Shown here: positions 16,737 through 25,096 of the stretch, one piece after another
Numbering within the stretch: position 1 is the first letter of the stretch
Layout of the letters: every line of letters starts with the position of its first letter
Assembly (NCBI GenBank): GCA_947502265.1
Contig: CANMZB010000009.1
Span: forward strand, 100,920-164,919
Reading direction: 5' to 3'
DNA from: an uncultured Sulfitobacter sp.
GTDB lineage: Bacteria; Pseudomonadota; Alphaproteobacteria; Rhodobacterales; Rhodobacteraceae
Length of the DNA stretch: 64,000 nucleotides
The notes under the pieces: model-generated
What the model saw: only the letters and a program-made list of their open reading frames with translations
Database searches by the model: none
Told to the model about the DNA's origin: nothing
Program-made: the position numbers and the translations under genes

Positions 16737-18955
16737 GCAAGCCTTTCACCCTGACAATCATGAACGGCAATGCAGGCCGCTTGCAGCCCGCAGCAGAGGG
16801 GGAAGCGATCCGGCAAGACCAAACGCCCCCCACGTTTGAAGAGCGTATGCGCGCACGCGCAGCCCTGATTGCCACCTATGCGGGCGTGTCCGGAATCGAG
16901 ATGTCGCAGGTCGATATCGCTGACGACCTGATCCGCCGCCTGACCCCCGAAGCGTCAGAACAGGACGAGGCCCGCGTCATCGCTGCGCTCTTGCGCAACC
17001 ACGGCCTGACCGTCTCGTTAGTGTCCGGCAAAACACCGGAAACACAGAATTTTCCTGCGCTTGTCTACATGACATCCGGTCAACTTTTGCTGGTTCTCGC
17101 GCGTGATGGTGACGATCTGGTGGTTTATGACACCACCTGTCAGGGCAACCGTGCAATGGTGCCTGCTTTGGACTTTGCGCCATTCTTCTCGGGTTTGATC
17201 GTACAAGCGCGGATGCCCATTGCCACAGTTGCAGAGGTTCACAAAACCGCCGAGAAACCGGCGCATTGGTTCTGGGGGCAGTTCGCCCGCTTCCGCCGCC
17301 AGTTGGGCGAGGTCGCTCTTGGCTCTTTCGTGGCAAACCTGTTGGCCGTTGCCGTGGCGCTTTTTTCGCTTCAGGTTTATGACCGCGTAATCCCGCATCA
17401 GTCCGAGGCAACGCTTTGGGTGCTGGCCGCGGGCGCGGGCCTTGCTTTGTTGATGGAGGCGTTCATCAAAATCGCCCGCGCGCAACTGATGGACGGGGCC
17501 GGGCGGCAGATCGAGCTGTCGGTGCTGGGCCTTTTGATGAAACGTGTTCTTGGAATGCGCAGTGACAAACGCCCGCAATCCCCGTCCGATCTTTTCTCGT
17601 CGATGCGCGAATTCTCGGCAGTGCGCGAGTTTTTCACCGCTTCCACCATCGGCACGATTGCCGATATTCCGTTCATCTTCGTCTTTCTCGCGCTGGTTGC
17701 CTCCATTGCGGGCAATGTGGTTTGGGTGCTGGTTCTGGGCGGCATCCTGATGGTTGTACCGGGTTTTTTCATGCAGAAAAAGATGATCCGCCTGACCCGC
17801 GAAACCCAAGGCGCTTCGGCCAAATCCTCGCGCTTGCTGCACGAGGCGATATTCGAGCTGGACACCGTCAAGACACAGCGCGGCGAAGAGCGGGTAGAGC
17901 GGCTTTGGTCGGAACTCACCACGCTTTCAGCGGTGAAATCCTCCGAGCAGCGCAAGCTGGCTTCGGCGCTCACATTCTGGAGCCAGGGCGTTCAACAGGC
18001 CACTTACGTTTCTGCGGTGATCATGGGAGCCTATCTGGTGTTCGCGGGTCAGTTCACTGTGGGCTCGATCATCGCAACCGGCATCCTGACCAGCCGCACC
18101 CTTGCGCCGCTGACACAGCTTGCCGGCACGATGGCGCGTTGGGGGAATGTGAAATCGGCCCTTGACGGGCTAGAGCATATTGCGATGTCAGAGCAGGACA
18201 GCAACCCCGCCCGCAGCTATCTGCGCCGCGATCATCTGGCCGGACATTTCGAGTTGAAGGATGTGACATTCCGCTACATCGAAGAGGGCGCGCCAACCCT
18301 TGATCTGCCGAGTATTTCGATTTTGCCGGGGCAGCGGGTGGCGGTGCTGGGGGCCAATGGCTCGGGTAAATCCTCGCTTCTAAAGCTGCTCAGCGGGCTT
18401 TATGCGCCCACCACGGGACGGGTATTGATAGACGGTACGGAGATGACCCAGATTGCGCCACAGGACCTGCGCCGTCTGGTCGGATATCTGGGACAGGACG
18501 TGCGCCTGTTTTCCGGCACCTTACGCGACAACCTCAACCTCACCATGCTGGAACGCGACGATAACCGCCTGATGGAAGCGCTGGATTTCGCGGGATTGGG
18601 CACATTTGTACGCACCCACCCCAAGGGGCTGGATCTTGAAATTCTGGACGCGGGCGCGGGGCTGTCGATCGGGCAGCGCCAGTCGATCGGTTGGGCGCGG
18701 CTGTGGTTGCAAGATCCCAAGATTTGCTTGCTGGACGAGCCTACTGCGGCACTGGATCAGGCGCTGGAGACGGGTCTTGTGGAGCGGTTGCAAGAGTGGA
18801 TGACGGGACGCACCGCGATTATCGCCACGCACCGCGCGCCCATTCTGGCGCTGACCACCCGTACGATTATCCTGTCGAATGGCCGGATGAGCATTGACGG
18901 GCCGCGCGAAGAAGTCATGGCGCATCTCACCGCGTTGAAGGGAGGTGCCGCATGA
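16733..18955 (+). CDS. Type I secretion ABC transporter (LapB/RTX-B type, degenerate C39 domain)
   Basis: A 740-residue exporter. Residues 1-150 resemble a C39-like domain; no catalytic Cys lies in a peptidase motif, so it should bind substrate without cutting it, as in HlyB and LapB. Residues 175-460 hold the six-helix membrane domain. The ATPase domain has Walker A GANGSGKSSLL near 540, an atypical signature LSIGQRQ near 644 and Walker B CLLDEPTAALD near 661. The ATG overlaps the upstream stop, and its own stop overlaps the next start. It energises secretion of the neighbouring adhesin through HlyD and TolC partners. Confidence 0.9.
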   Translation: MSKPFTLTIMNGNAGRLQPAAEGEAIRQDQTPPTFEERMRARAALIATYAGVSGIEMSQVDIADDLIRRLTPEASEQDEARVIAALLRNHGLTVSLVSGKTPETQNFPALVYMTSGQLLLVLARDGDDLVVYDTTCQGNRAMVPALDFAPFFSGLIVQARMPIATVAEVHKTAEKPAHWFWGQFARFRRQLGEVALGSFVANLLAVAVALFSLQVYDRVIPHQSEATLWVLAAGAGLALLMEAFIKIARAQLMDGAGRQIELSVLGLLMKRVLGMRSDKRPQSPSDLFSSMREFSAVREFFTASTIGTIADIPFIFVFLALVASIAGNVVWVLVLGGILMVVPGFFMQKKMIRLTRETQGASAKSSRLLHEAIFELDTVKTQRGEERVERLWSELTTLSAVKSSEQRKLASALTFWSQGVQQATYVSAVIMGAYLVFAGQFTVGSIIATGILTSRTLAPLTQLAGTMARWGNVKSALDGLEHIAMSEQDSNPARSYLRRDHLAGHFELKDVTFRYIEEGAPTLDLPSISILPGQRVAVLGANGSGKSSLLKLLSGLYAPTTGRVLIDGTEMTQIAPQDLRRLVGYLGQDVRLFSGTLRDNLNLTMLERDDNRLMEALDFAGLGTFVRTHPKGLDLEILDAGAGLSIGQRQSIGWARLWLQDPKICLLDEPTAALDQALETGLVERLQEWMTGRTAIIATHRAPILALTTRTIILSNGRMSIDGPREEVMAHLTALKGGAA

Positions 18956-20133
18956 CCGAAGCAACAATGGACACCCACATCGCCCAGCAGATGCGCAAAC
19001 CGTCATTTGTGGTCTGGCTCAGCGCGGCGGCAGTGGTCGTTTTTGTGCTCTGGGCGGCGTTTGCATGGATTGACGAGATCGTGCGCGCCGAAGGCGCGAT
19101 GATCTCAAGCTCGCGTCCACAAATCATCCAGAACCTCGAAGGCGGCATCCTGTCCGAGCTGGCGGTGGGTGAGGGGGATGTCGTGGAGGCCGGCACCGTG
19201 CTGGCGCGTCTGCATAACACGCAATTCCAATCCTCGGTTGATGATCTGCGTGACCAGATCAGCACGTTCGAAATCCGCCGCCTGCGGTTGGAAGCGGAAA
19301 TCGAGGGCGACTATACTTTTGATGTGCCAGACGGGTGGGGCGCGCGGATGCCTGAAATGGTGGCGTCCGAGGCCGCGCTACTTCAGGCGCGCCAGTCCGA
19401 TTATGTCACGTCTGTTGACGGAGCAAAGCAAGTGCTTGTCGAGGCGCAGCGTGAACGCGACCTGATGGCTGGCATGCTTGAGAATAAAATCGTCTCGCAG
19501 ATCGAAGCGAGCCGTGCGCGCAAGGCCTATGCGGATGCGAAGATCAAATATGACGAGGTGGTCACCCGTACCAAGCTGGACCGTGCGGAGGAATACGCCG
19601 ACGTGTTGAAAGAACTTGGCACGTTGCGGCAAAACCTGAAATCCAGCACAGATCAGCTGGACCGGACCGTGCTGCGCAGCCCGATGCGCGGCATCGTCAA
19701 TAATCTGAGTGTGACCACCATCGGTGGTGTCGTGCGCCCCGGCGAGGAGATTTTACAGATCATCCCGTTGGATGAAGAGTTGTTTGTCGAGGCGCGGGTA
19801 AGGCCCGAGGACATCGCAGGCGTGCGCCGTGGCCAAGCCGCGACTGTGAAGCTTTCGGCGTATGATTATACGATCTACGGGACACTGAAGGGCGAGGTAA
19901 AGCTGATCTCGGCGGACACATTCAAGGACGAGCGCGCGCGCGACCCCGACGGCGACCCGCATTACAAGGTGACGCTGGCCGTGGATGTGGAGCATCTGAC
20001 AGAGCGGCAGGCAGCGTTGGAAATCCGGCCCGGTATGCAAGCCTCTGTCGAGTTGCACACCGGATCGAAAACCGTGCTCCAGTATCTGCTCAAGCCACTG
20101 TATAAATCCAAAGAGGCTTTTCGCGAGCCGTGA
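18952..20133 (+). CDS. HlyD-family type I secretion periplasmic adaptor
   Basis: A 393-residue membrane-fusion protein with one N-terminal membrane helix (about residues 18-38, VWLSAAAVVVFVLWAAFAW), a lipoyl/barrel half motif near IIQNLEGGILSELAVGEGD, a long alpha-helical hairpin (residues 90-230), a returning barrel half LRSPMRGIVNN and the C-terminal HlyD signature region ALEIRPGMQASVELHTGSKT. It bridges the inner-membrane ABC exporter and the outer-membrane channel. It is coupled by ATGA overlap to the exporter gene and ends the adhesin operon. Confidence 0.92.
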   Translation: MTEATMDTHIAQQMRKPSFVVWLSAAAVVVFVLWAAFAWIDEIVRAEGAMISSSRPQIIQNLEGGILSELAVGEGDVVEAGTVLARLHNTQFQSSVDDLRDQISTFEIRRLRLEAEIEGDYTFDVPDGWGARMPEMVASEAALLQARQSDYVTSVDGAKQVLVEAQRERDLMAGMLENKIVSQIEASRARKAYADAKIKYDEVVTRTKLDRAEEYADVLKELGTLRQNLKSSTDQLDRTVLRSPMRGIVNNLSVTTIGGVVRPGEEILQIIPLDEELFVEARVRPEDIAGVRRGQAATVKLSAYDYTIYGTLKGEVKLISADTFKDERARDPDGDPHYKVTLAVDVEHLTERQAALEIRPGMQASVELHTGSKTVLQYLLKPLYKSKEAFREP

Positions 20134-20209
20134 TCCGATTGTGCGCTGGCGCGCAAGACATGTTCGCGGTCTGCGCGGGTGCCGCCGTTGGTTGTCCGCA
20201 AGCGAGGTT

Positions 20210-20653
20210 TCAGGCGTCCGTATCGAGCCAGAGCGTAACAGGGCCATCGTTAACCAGTTCCACAGTCATGTCAGCGCCAAAGCGGCCCGTTTCTACCGGC
20301 AGGTCGAGACCACGCAGGCTTGTCGCAAAATGCGCGTAAAGCGCGTTCGCCCGATCGGGTTTAGCTGCGCCAGAAAAACCGGGGCGGTTGCCGCGCGCGG
20401 TATCTGCCGCCAGCGTGAACTGGCTGATCACAAGTGCCGCACCGCCGGTCTGGGCGAGGCTCAGGTTCATCTTGCCTGCGTCATCCTTGAACAACCTCAG
20501 CTTCGAGATTTTGAGCGCCAGCGTCTCGGCGGTGGTTTCAGTATCATCAGGCATCGCGCAAACGAGGACCAGCAGGCCCGCACCGATCTGGCCGATCACC
20601 TCGCCGTCCACCGTAACCGAGGCGCGGGTTACCCGCTGCAAGAGCGCCCTCAT
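20210..20653 (-). CDS. dtd: D-aminoacyl-tRNA deacylase
   Basis: A 147-residue homodimeric enzyme that removes D-amino acids wrongly attached to tRNA. The family motifs SQFTL (in [18 protein letters not shown]) and the C-terminal [12 protein letters not shown], equivalent to the NxGPVT motif, are present, and the N-terminus [17 protein letters not shown] is canonical. I choose the ATG at 20653, which overlaps the stop of the nitroreductase gene, over the track-like longer start at 20665. Length and motifs are standard. Confidence 0.95.
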   Translation of the reverse strand: MRALLQRVTRASVTVDGEVIGQIGAGLLVLVCAMPDDTETTAETLALKISKLRLFKDDAGKMNLSLAQTGGAALVISQFTLAADTARGNRPGFSGAAKPDRANALYAHFATSLRGLDLPVETGRFGADMTVELVNDGPVTLWLDTDA

Positions 20654-21327
20654 GTGTCGCGCCATTCGAGTATGTCTGACGGGGCGGCGCGTTCGGTTCT
20701 GAATTGGTTGGCGGGATGGCTTTCGTCCGCATAACCCAACGAGATCGCGCAGAGGATCAGGCGGTCTTCTGCGATGTCGAGATGTTCCTTGAGCAGCGGT
20801 GCGTAGCCGGCGATGGCAGCCTGCGGGATCGTGGCGACGCCTAGTGCGGTTGCTGCCAGCGTAAAGGCAGTGACGAAGCCGCCGGTGTCCATCGCGCCAT
20901 AAGGGCCAAGCTCGGCAGGGGAGTGGATGATTGCCACATGCGGCGCGTCAAAGAACGCGTAGTTGCGCAGCATCTGGTCTTTGCGGCCCGCACGGTCGGA
21001 TTTTTCGATACCCACCGCGTCATACAGTTGAAAGCCGCAGGTGCGGCGCCGCTCTGCGTAGGCACCGGAATAGCTGTCTGGCCAATCAAGGTCGGGTGCG
21101 GGGGGCGTTCCGGCGGCTGCCGTCTCCATCAGCCTGGTGCGCAACCTCTGCGTGCCATCGCCGCGCGTGATGGTGACCTGCCAAGGCTGCGCATTGCACC
21201 ACGACGGTACATGGCGCGCGGTGGCGACAATGCGTTCCAAAACGGTGTCAGGCACCGGATCCGGCCGGAAGGCACGGCAGGAATAGCGGTCGTTCAGGAT
21301 CTCGTCGAGCGTGTCGATGCGGGGCAT
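20650..21327 (-). CDS. Nitroreductase family FMN oxidoreductase
   Basis: A 225-residue NADH oxidase/nitroreductase-family flavoprotein. The FMN-phosphate-binding [12 protein letters not shown] is at residues 14-25 and [11 protein letters not shown] at 41-51. A central segment with [25 protein letters not shown] is the dimer/flavin helix, and [23 protein letters not shown] is the typical C-terminal Arg-containing strand. The natural electron acceptor is unknown. It is the link between the upstream membrane/stress operon and dtd: it starts three bases after the zinc-ribbon gene ends and overlaps dtd. Confidence 0.88.
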   Translation of the reverse strand: MPRIDTLDEILNDRYSCRAFRPDPVPDTVLERIVATARHVPSWCNAQPWQVTITRGDGTQRLRTRLMETAAAGTPPAPDLDWPDSYSGAYAERRRTCGFQLYDAVGIEKSDRAGRKDQMLRNYAFFDAPHVAIIHSPAELGPYGAMDTGGFVTAFTLAATALGVATIPQAAIAGYAPLLKEHLDIAEDRLILCAISLGYADESHPANQFRTERAAPSDILEWRDT

Positions 21328-21330
21328 GTC

Positions 21331-22440
21331 TTATCCGTTCATAGCATAAAGATAGCCGACAATGGCCGCAACGATCAGGCCAGCCAGCACGGCGAATGTG
21401 ATTTTGATCGCGGAATAGGGACGTTCGCCCTGCACCCGGCCGGTGCGGCCATTGACGACAAATCGGTAGCTTTTGCCGCGATATTTGTAGGCAGCCAGCC
21501 ATACCGGCAGCAGGATGTGTTTGAACGTCATCGCGGAAAGGTCCACGTCCATCGAATGGATGCGCTGCCGGTCGCCGCCGATGTCGAACTTGATATCACG
21601 GCTGATCATTGCTTCCATCCGGGTGCGGGCTTCGGTCAGGCCTTCGTCCAGCGGCACAGTGTAGGCTTCGGCGCGAAATCCGGCAAGGTATTCAGGCGCG
21701 TAGGGCTCCAGAGCGGCCAGATCCCACGGCTCCAGCGCATCGGTAAAGGTTTTGGGCAGCGAGCGGGAGGCGAGCACCAGCATATCGTCAAAAAACCGCG
21801 CGACACGGCCCGACACACCGCGCCAGCGCACTTTGGCCACTTGCACCTGCGTGCGTTTGCCGTCGCGCATCACCGTCTGCGTCTCGTAGTAAACGGTGCC
21901 GCGCTCGCCGGTATAGCGCGTGTCACTTTGGGCATCATAGGTCCAGTAGGGGACGTAAATGCCCTCCATCCGGCGGCCCTTGCGGGCATAGGCCTGCAAG
22001 CCGTTGGGCGCGAACCACAACGCACCGAGCCAGTCCGTCATCGCATCGCGCGCAGCACTTTCGGGGATGGCAAAGGGTAGCACGGCGCGCGGTTTGATCT
22101 GGCGGTGCAGGCCGGTGTCGATCACTACAGGCGTGGCGCAGAAAGGACACTCTGCCGCCTGCGCATCGGGGTCGAATTCGACTTCTGCCGCGCAGTTGGG
22201 GCATTTGCTGACGCGGGTTTCTTCCAGCTCCTGCGCGTCAAGGTCTTGGGCCAGAGCGCGCCGCAGATCAAGTTCGGCGATCTGTTGTGCTTTGGTCCAG
22301 ACGGTGCCGATGGATTGGACATTCCCGCAATGATCGCATTTCAGATCACGACTGTGCGGATCATACCGCAGGTCGGAGCCGCAGGTGTCGCAGGGAAAGC
22401 GGTGTTCGTCGATAATGGTCTTGGAGGAGGGGGCTGGCAC
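21331..22440 (-). CDS. Zinc-ribbon membrane protein (TFIIB-type zinc finger domain)
   Basis: A protein of about 369 residues when started at the GTG at 22440, which has AAAGG seven bases upstream; an upstream ATG at 22557 would add a Pro-rich non-conserved tail overlapping the previous gene. Two Cys4 zinc ribbons are visible: CDTCG...CDHCG near the N-terminus and CPNCA...CPFCA about 60 residues later. The middle part (YVPYWTYDAQSDTRYTGERG) is a conserved beta-rich domain, and the C-terminus is one membrane helix (ITFAVLAGLIVAAIVGYLYAM). Such proteins are often misannotated as helicase or primosomal proteins; no helicase motifs are present. It sits with SPFH and TelA genes, suggesting a membrane-associated partner. 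Confidence 0.75.
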   Translation of the reverse strand: MPAPSSKTIIDEHRFPCDTCGSDLRYDPHSRDLKCDHCGNVQSIGTVWTKAQQIAELDLRRALAQDLDAQELEETRVSKCPNCAAEVEFDPDAQAAECPFCATPVVIDTGLHRQIKPRAVLPFAIPESAARDAMTDWLGALWFAPNGLQAYARKGRRMEGIYVPYWTYDAQSDTRYTGERGTVYYETQTVMRDGKRTQVQVAKVRWRGVSGRVARFFDDMLVLASRSLPKTFTDALEPWDLAALEPYAPEYLAGFRAEAYTVPLDEGLTEARTRMEAMISRDIKFDIGGDRQRIHSMDVDLSAMTFKHILLPVWLAAYKYRGKSYRFVVNGRTGRVQGERPYSAIKITFAVLAGLIVAAIVGYLYAMNG

Positions 22441-22523
22441 GGTGCGACCTTTTGGGATGGGATGTTTACCCGCAACATTGGCGCTGGGGCGCGAAGGGTC
22501 AAGAGGCGGGTAGGGGGATGGTT

Positions 22524-22814
22524 TCAGGTTTCGGGCAGGTGGGCGAGAATGCGGCATTCGACAACCGCCACCGCCCGCCGCAATCGGGCAACTTCCACGG
22601 CGGTCGCCCCGATTGATTGAGCCGTTCTCCCCGCCGCGTCAATCACGCAAAGCGCCTTGTCCAGTGCATTGCGTGTTTGCGTTTCTTCCCTTTTCGGCAT
22701 GATGCCGTTCGCATCACCACCCGTCGCTCCGGTGAGAAACAAAAGATCGCCTGCGTGCACGGCGGGCGGAACCCCCGACGCGGCAACAAGTCCTTCGAGC
22801 GCCGGGGAAATCAA
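22524..22814 (-). pseudogene. Truncated RidA/YjgF-family gene (96 residues)
   Basis: The first ~65 residues fit a RidA-family core (PPAVHAGDLLFLTGATGGD, then ETQTRNALDKALCVIDAAG). The second half, which should hold the VTVFLTDM-type strand and the Arg/Glu active-site residues, is missing and replaced by an unrelated Arg-rich end (ARLRRAVAVVECRILAHLPET). I found no other frame that continues the family sequence. It may be a decaying remnant of a longer Rid-type gene, or a very divergent short protein. It lies 10 bases after the SPFH gene in the same direction. Confidence 0.45.
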
Positions 22815-22824
22815 CCTGATGCAT

Positions 22825-23937
22825 TTATGCGGCGGGCGGGGGCGGCGGCATCACGGTGAAGAGTTGCGCAAGCTCCGCGACATCTTCGGCCCGCATCCAT
22901 CCGTCCTGTCCCGGCGTCCAGACATAGGTCTCGCGCGTCAATCCACCCTCGGTGGCCATGCGGCCCATGCTGGCTTTGGAAAACGGGCCGGTGGTTTTAC
23001 CGCTTACAGCGATGTGCCAGACGTGTTCAACCGGTGGCGGCGGAGGGGCCATCGGCGCGGCAGTCTGACCCTGCGGGCGTGCGCCCCACGGCCCGCTGGC
23101 AGCGGCCTGTGCGCCGATCTGCATGCCAAGGCCCGCGCCCATACCCGCCTGAATGGCCGCAGCGCCTGCCCCCTCGCGTCCCAAGGCTTCGGCGGCCTGA
23201 AACTGCATGTATTCGTTGAGGTTTCCGATCACGCCTATGGAAGAGCGTTTGTCCAGCACGTCTTCGACCGCGGGCGGGAGGGAGATGTTCTCGATGTAAA
23301 GTTCGGGGAGGGCGATGCCATATTCGGCGAGCTGCCCCGCGATCTCCTTGCCGACCAATGTGCCCAGCTCACGGGTGTTCGCGGCCATGTCGAGCACGGG
23401 AATTTGCGCGCGCGCAATTGTGCGGGAGAACTCCTGTACGATGATGTTGCGAATCTGGAACGAGATTTCGTCCATAGTGAATTCGCCATCCGTGCCCACG
23501 ATCTCGCGCAGGAACACCGCCGGATCAACGACCCGAACGCTATAGGTGCCGAAGGCGCGCAGGCGCACGGGGCCAAATTCGGGATCGCGCACGATCACAG
23601 GGTTTTTGGTGCCCCATTTCAGATCGTTAAAGCGGGTGGTGTTGACGTAATAGATCTCCGACTTGAACGGTGATTTAAAGCCGTGGTCCCAATGCTGAAG
23701 CGTCGTCATGACCGGCATGTTGTTGGTTTCAAGCATGTAGAGACCGGGCGTGAACACATCGGCAAGCTGGCCTTCGTGGACGAAAACAGCCGCCTGTCCT
23801 TCGCGCACCGTCAGCTTGGCGCCGTATTTGATCTCGTGGCCCTCCCGCTCGAACCGCCACACAAGCGTGTCGCGGGTATTGTCGGTCCAGTGAATGACGT
23901 CGATGAATTCACCGGCGAGGAAGTCGAAAATGCCCAT
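22825..23937 (-). CDS. SPFH-domain protein with C-terminal GYF_2 domain
   Basis: A 370-residue protein. Residues 20-215 form an SPFH/band-7-like domain of the YdjI/virion-core type (begins MGIFDFLAGEFIDVIHW; TPGLYMLETNNMPVM; VRLRAFGTYSVRV). A Gly/Ala/Gln-rich linker (about 245-300) is followed by a Pro-rich PPPPP stretch, and residues 305-360 form a GYF_2 domain (WHIAVSGKTTGPFS...YVWTPGQDGWMRA), which usually recruits Pro-rich partners. There is no membrane helix; it probably assembles on membranes. It is in one operon with a zinc-ribbon protein, TelA and XpaC. Bacterial homologues occur with tellurite/stress modules. Confidence 0.85.
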   Translation of the reverse strand: MGIFDFLAGEFIDVIHWTDNTRDTLVWRFEREGHEIKYGAKLTVREGQAAVFVHEGQLADVFTPGLYMLETNNMPVMTTLQHWDHGFKSPFKSEIYYVNTTRFNDLKWGTKNPVIVRDPEFGPVRLRAFGTYSVRVVDPAVFLREIVGTDGEFTMDEISFQIRNIIVQEFSRTIARAQIPVLDMAANTRELGTLVGKEIAGQLAEYGIALPELYIENISLPPAVEDVLDKRSSIGVIGNLNEYMQFQAAEALGREGAGAAAIQAGMGAGLGMQIGAQAAASGPWGARPQGQTAAPMAPPPPPVEHVWHIAVSGKTTGPFSKASMGRMATEGGLTRETYVWTPGQDGWMRAEDVAELAQLFTVMPPPPPAA

Positions 23938-24131
23938 GAGGTATCCTTTGGATTGCTTGGCAATAGGTTAGAGTTCAGGCCGCATCTTTTCAAGGAAGAG
24001 CATGGCGAAAGCACGCGGCGCAATGCCGACCAGGTTTCGCAAGGCGTGCCGATCCGTGCGTGTATCGGGACCGCTGCATATCCTGCGGCCCTAAAAAGGT
24101 GGGGCTGGCGTGAAAGTGGGGGATCAGCCCG

Positions 24132-25091
24132 TCACACCGGACCGCTTTCCGTCAGTTCTTTTGCGATGGTTTGCACGGTCTCGCGGGCCTCGTCTGCTTT
24201 CATGCCCGGACGCAGGCGCGGGTCATAGAGCATTTTCAGCAAAAGTTCGTCGTGGCGGGTGAGAAGTGCGAATTCATCGTCATCGTTAAAGATCGAGGGG
24301 CGCGCGGTCGGGCTGTCATTGGCCAGACCAAGGCCCTGTGCCAGCTCTTCGTGAATACACGACAGACGCAAAAGCGCGGGATTTTCGGCGCGCACGATGG
24401 CGAGCGCGGCAGTATAGGTGTTTGCCCCGATGCCACTGGCATAGGCGGCGACGACGCAATAGGTATCGCGGCGCAGGTTGTTCAGCGGCACAAGGCTGCT
24501 GGCGGTAATGCCCGTCACCCGCGTGGCAGCCGTGGCCAGCGCCTCTTCGCGGTCGTCCTCTCCGGCGATGATGACGATGAAATTTGGCCTGTTGCTCATG
24601 CTGATGGAATGGCCCGTGATCCGCGCCAGCCGCGCAGCGTAGGCGCGCACGGCCTCGGTGTCGCTGGCCCGTTGTGACGGCGGAACGCCCTCGCCAAAGA
24701 TTATTTCCATCCGCACGCCGCTTTGCCAGCGGCGCAGCGGGCTGGCGCCGCCCCGCCCTGAAAAGCTGCTGTCATACTCGTTATAGAATGCGATCTTTTC
24801 GAAATTGCGCGCCAGCATCGCCGCAGTGAACGGGGTGTCCACGCCGCCGCCGTCACGGCGCAAAAGACCTTGGGTCAACTGCGCATTCTGGACTTGATTA
24901 AAGTAACTGCGCAACGCGGCGCTTTTTTGCGACGTGGGTTTGGCAACCTTGGGGGGGGTGGCAGGTGCTGTGGCGACGGGGCGGGGGACCGGTTTTAGTA
25001 CCTGATCCACCGGCCCCGCAATATCCGTACAGGCGGCAAGGTTCAGGGTCGCAAGACCCGTCAGTGCCGCAATGATCCGCCCCCGCGTCAT
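24132..25091 (-). CDS. DUF2927 lipoprotein, metalloprotease-like
   Basis: A 319-residue protein whose N-terminus ends in a lipobox (LATLNLAAC, Cys21), predicting a periplasmic lipoprotein. The C-terminal half is DUF2927 with the conserved CIHEELAQGLGL segment; HEE resembles a zincin-type HExxH-like helix but is incomplete (HEELAQGLGL), so protease activity is only a suggestion. Between them is a Pro/Ala/Lys-rich linker. Its stop is 194 bases before the SPFH start, and it begins five bases after telA. DUF2927 genes often accompany TelA in Rhodobacteraceae. Confidence 0.8.
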   Translation of the reverse strand: MTRGRIIAALTGLATLNLAACTDIAGPVDQVLKPVPRPVATAPATPPKVAKPTSQKSAALRSYFNQVQNAQLTQGLLRRDGGGVDTPFTAAMLARNFEKIAFYNEYDSSFSGRGGASPLRRWQSGVRMEIIFGEGVPPSQRASDTEAVRAYAARLARITGHSISMSNRPNFIVIIAGEDDREEALATAATRVTGITASSLVPLNNLRRDTYCVVAAYASGIGANTYTAALAIVRAENPALLRLSCIHEELAQGLGLANDSPTARPSIFNDDDEFALLTRHDELLLKMLYDPRLRPGMKADEARETVQTIAKELTESGPV

Positions 25092-25096
25092 ACGAT

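Noticed and set aside
15650..16822. 390-codon minus-strand frame opposite the TolC-like gene
   Set aside because: The TolC-family protein is supported by lipobox and operon, and the opposite frame is Ser/Arg-rich without motifs.
20134..20209. GC inverted repeat after the HlyD gene as a terminator
   Set aside because: TTGTGCGC/GCGCGCAA has almost no loop and no T-run; too weak to call.
21331..22440. Helicase or primosomal-protein annotation for the zinc-ribbon gene
   Set aside because: No Walker A/B or helicase motifs are present; only zinc ribbons and a C-terminal membrane helix.
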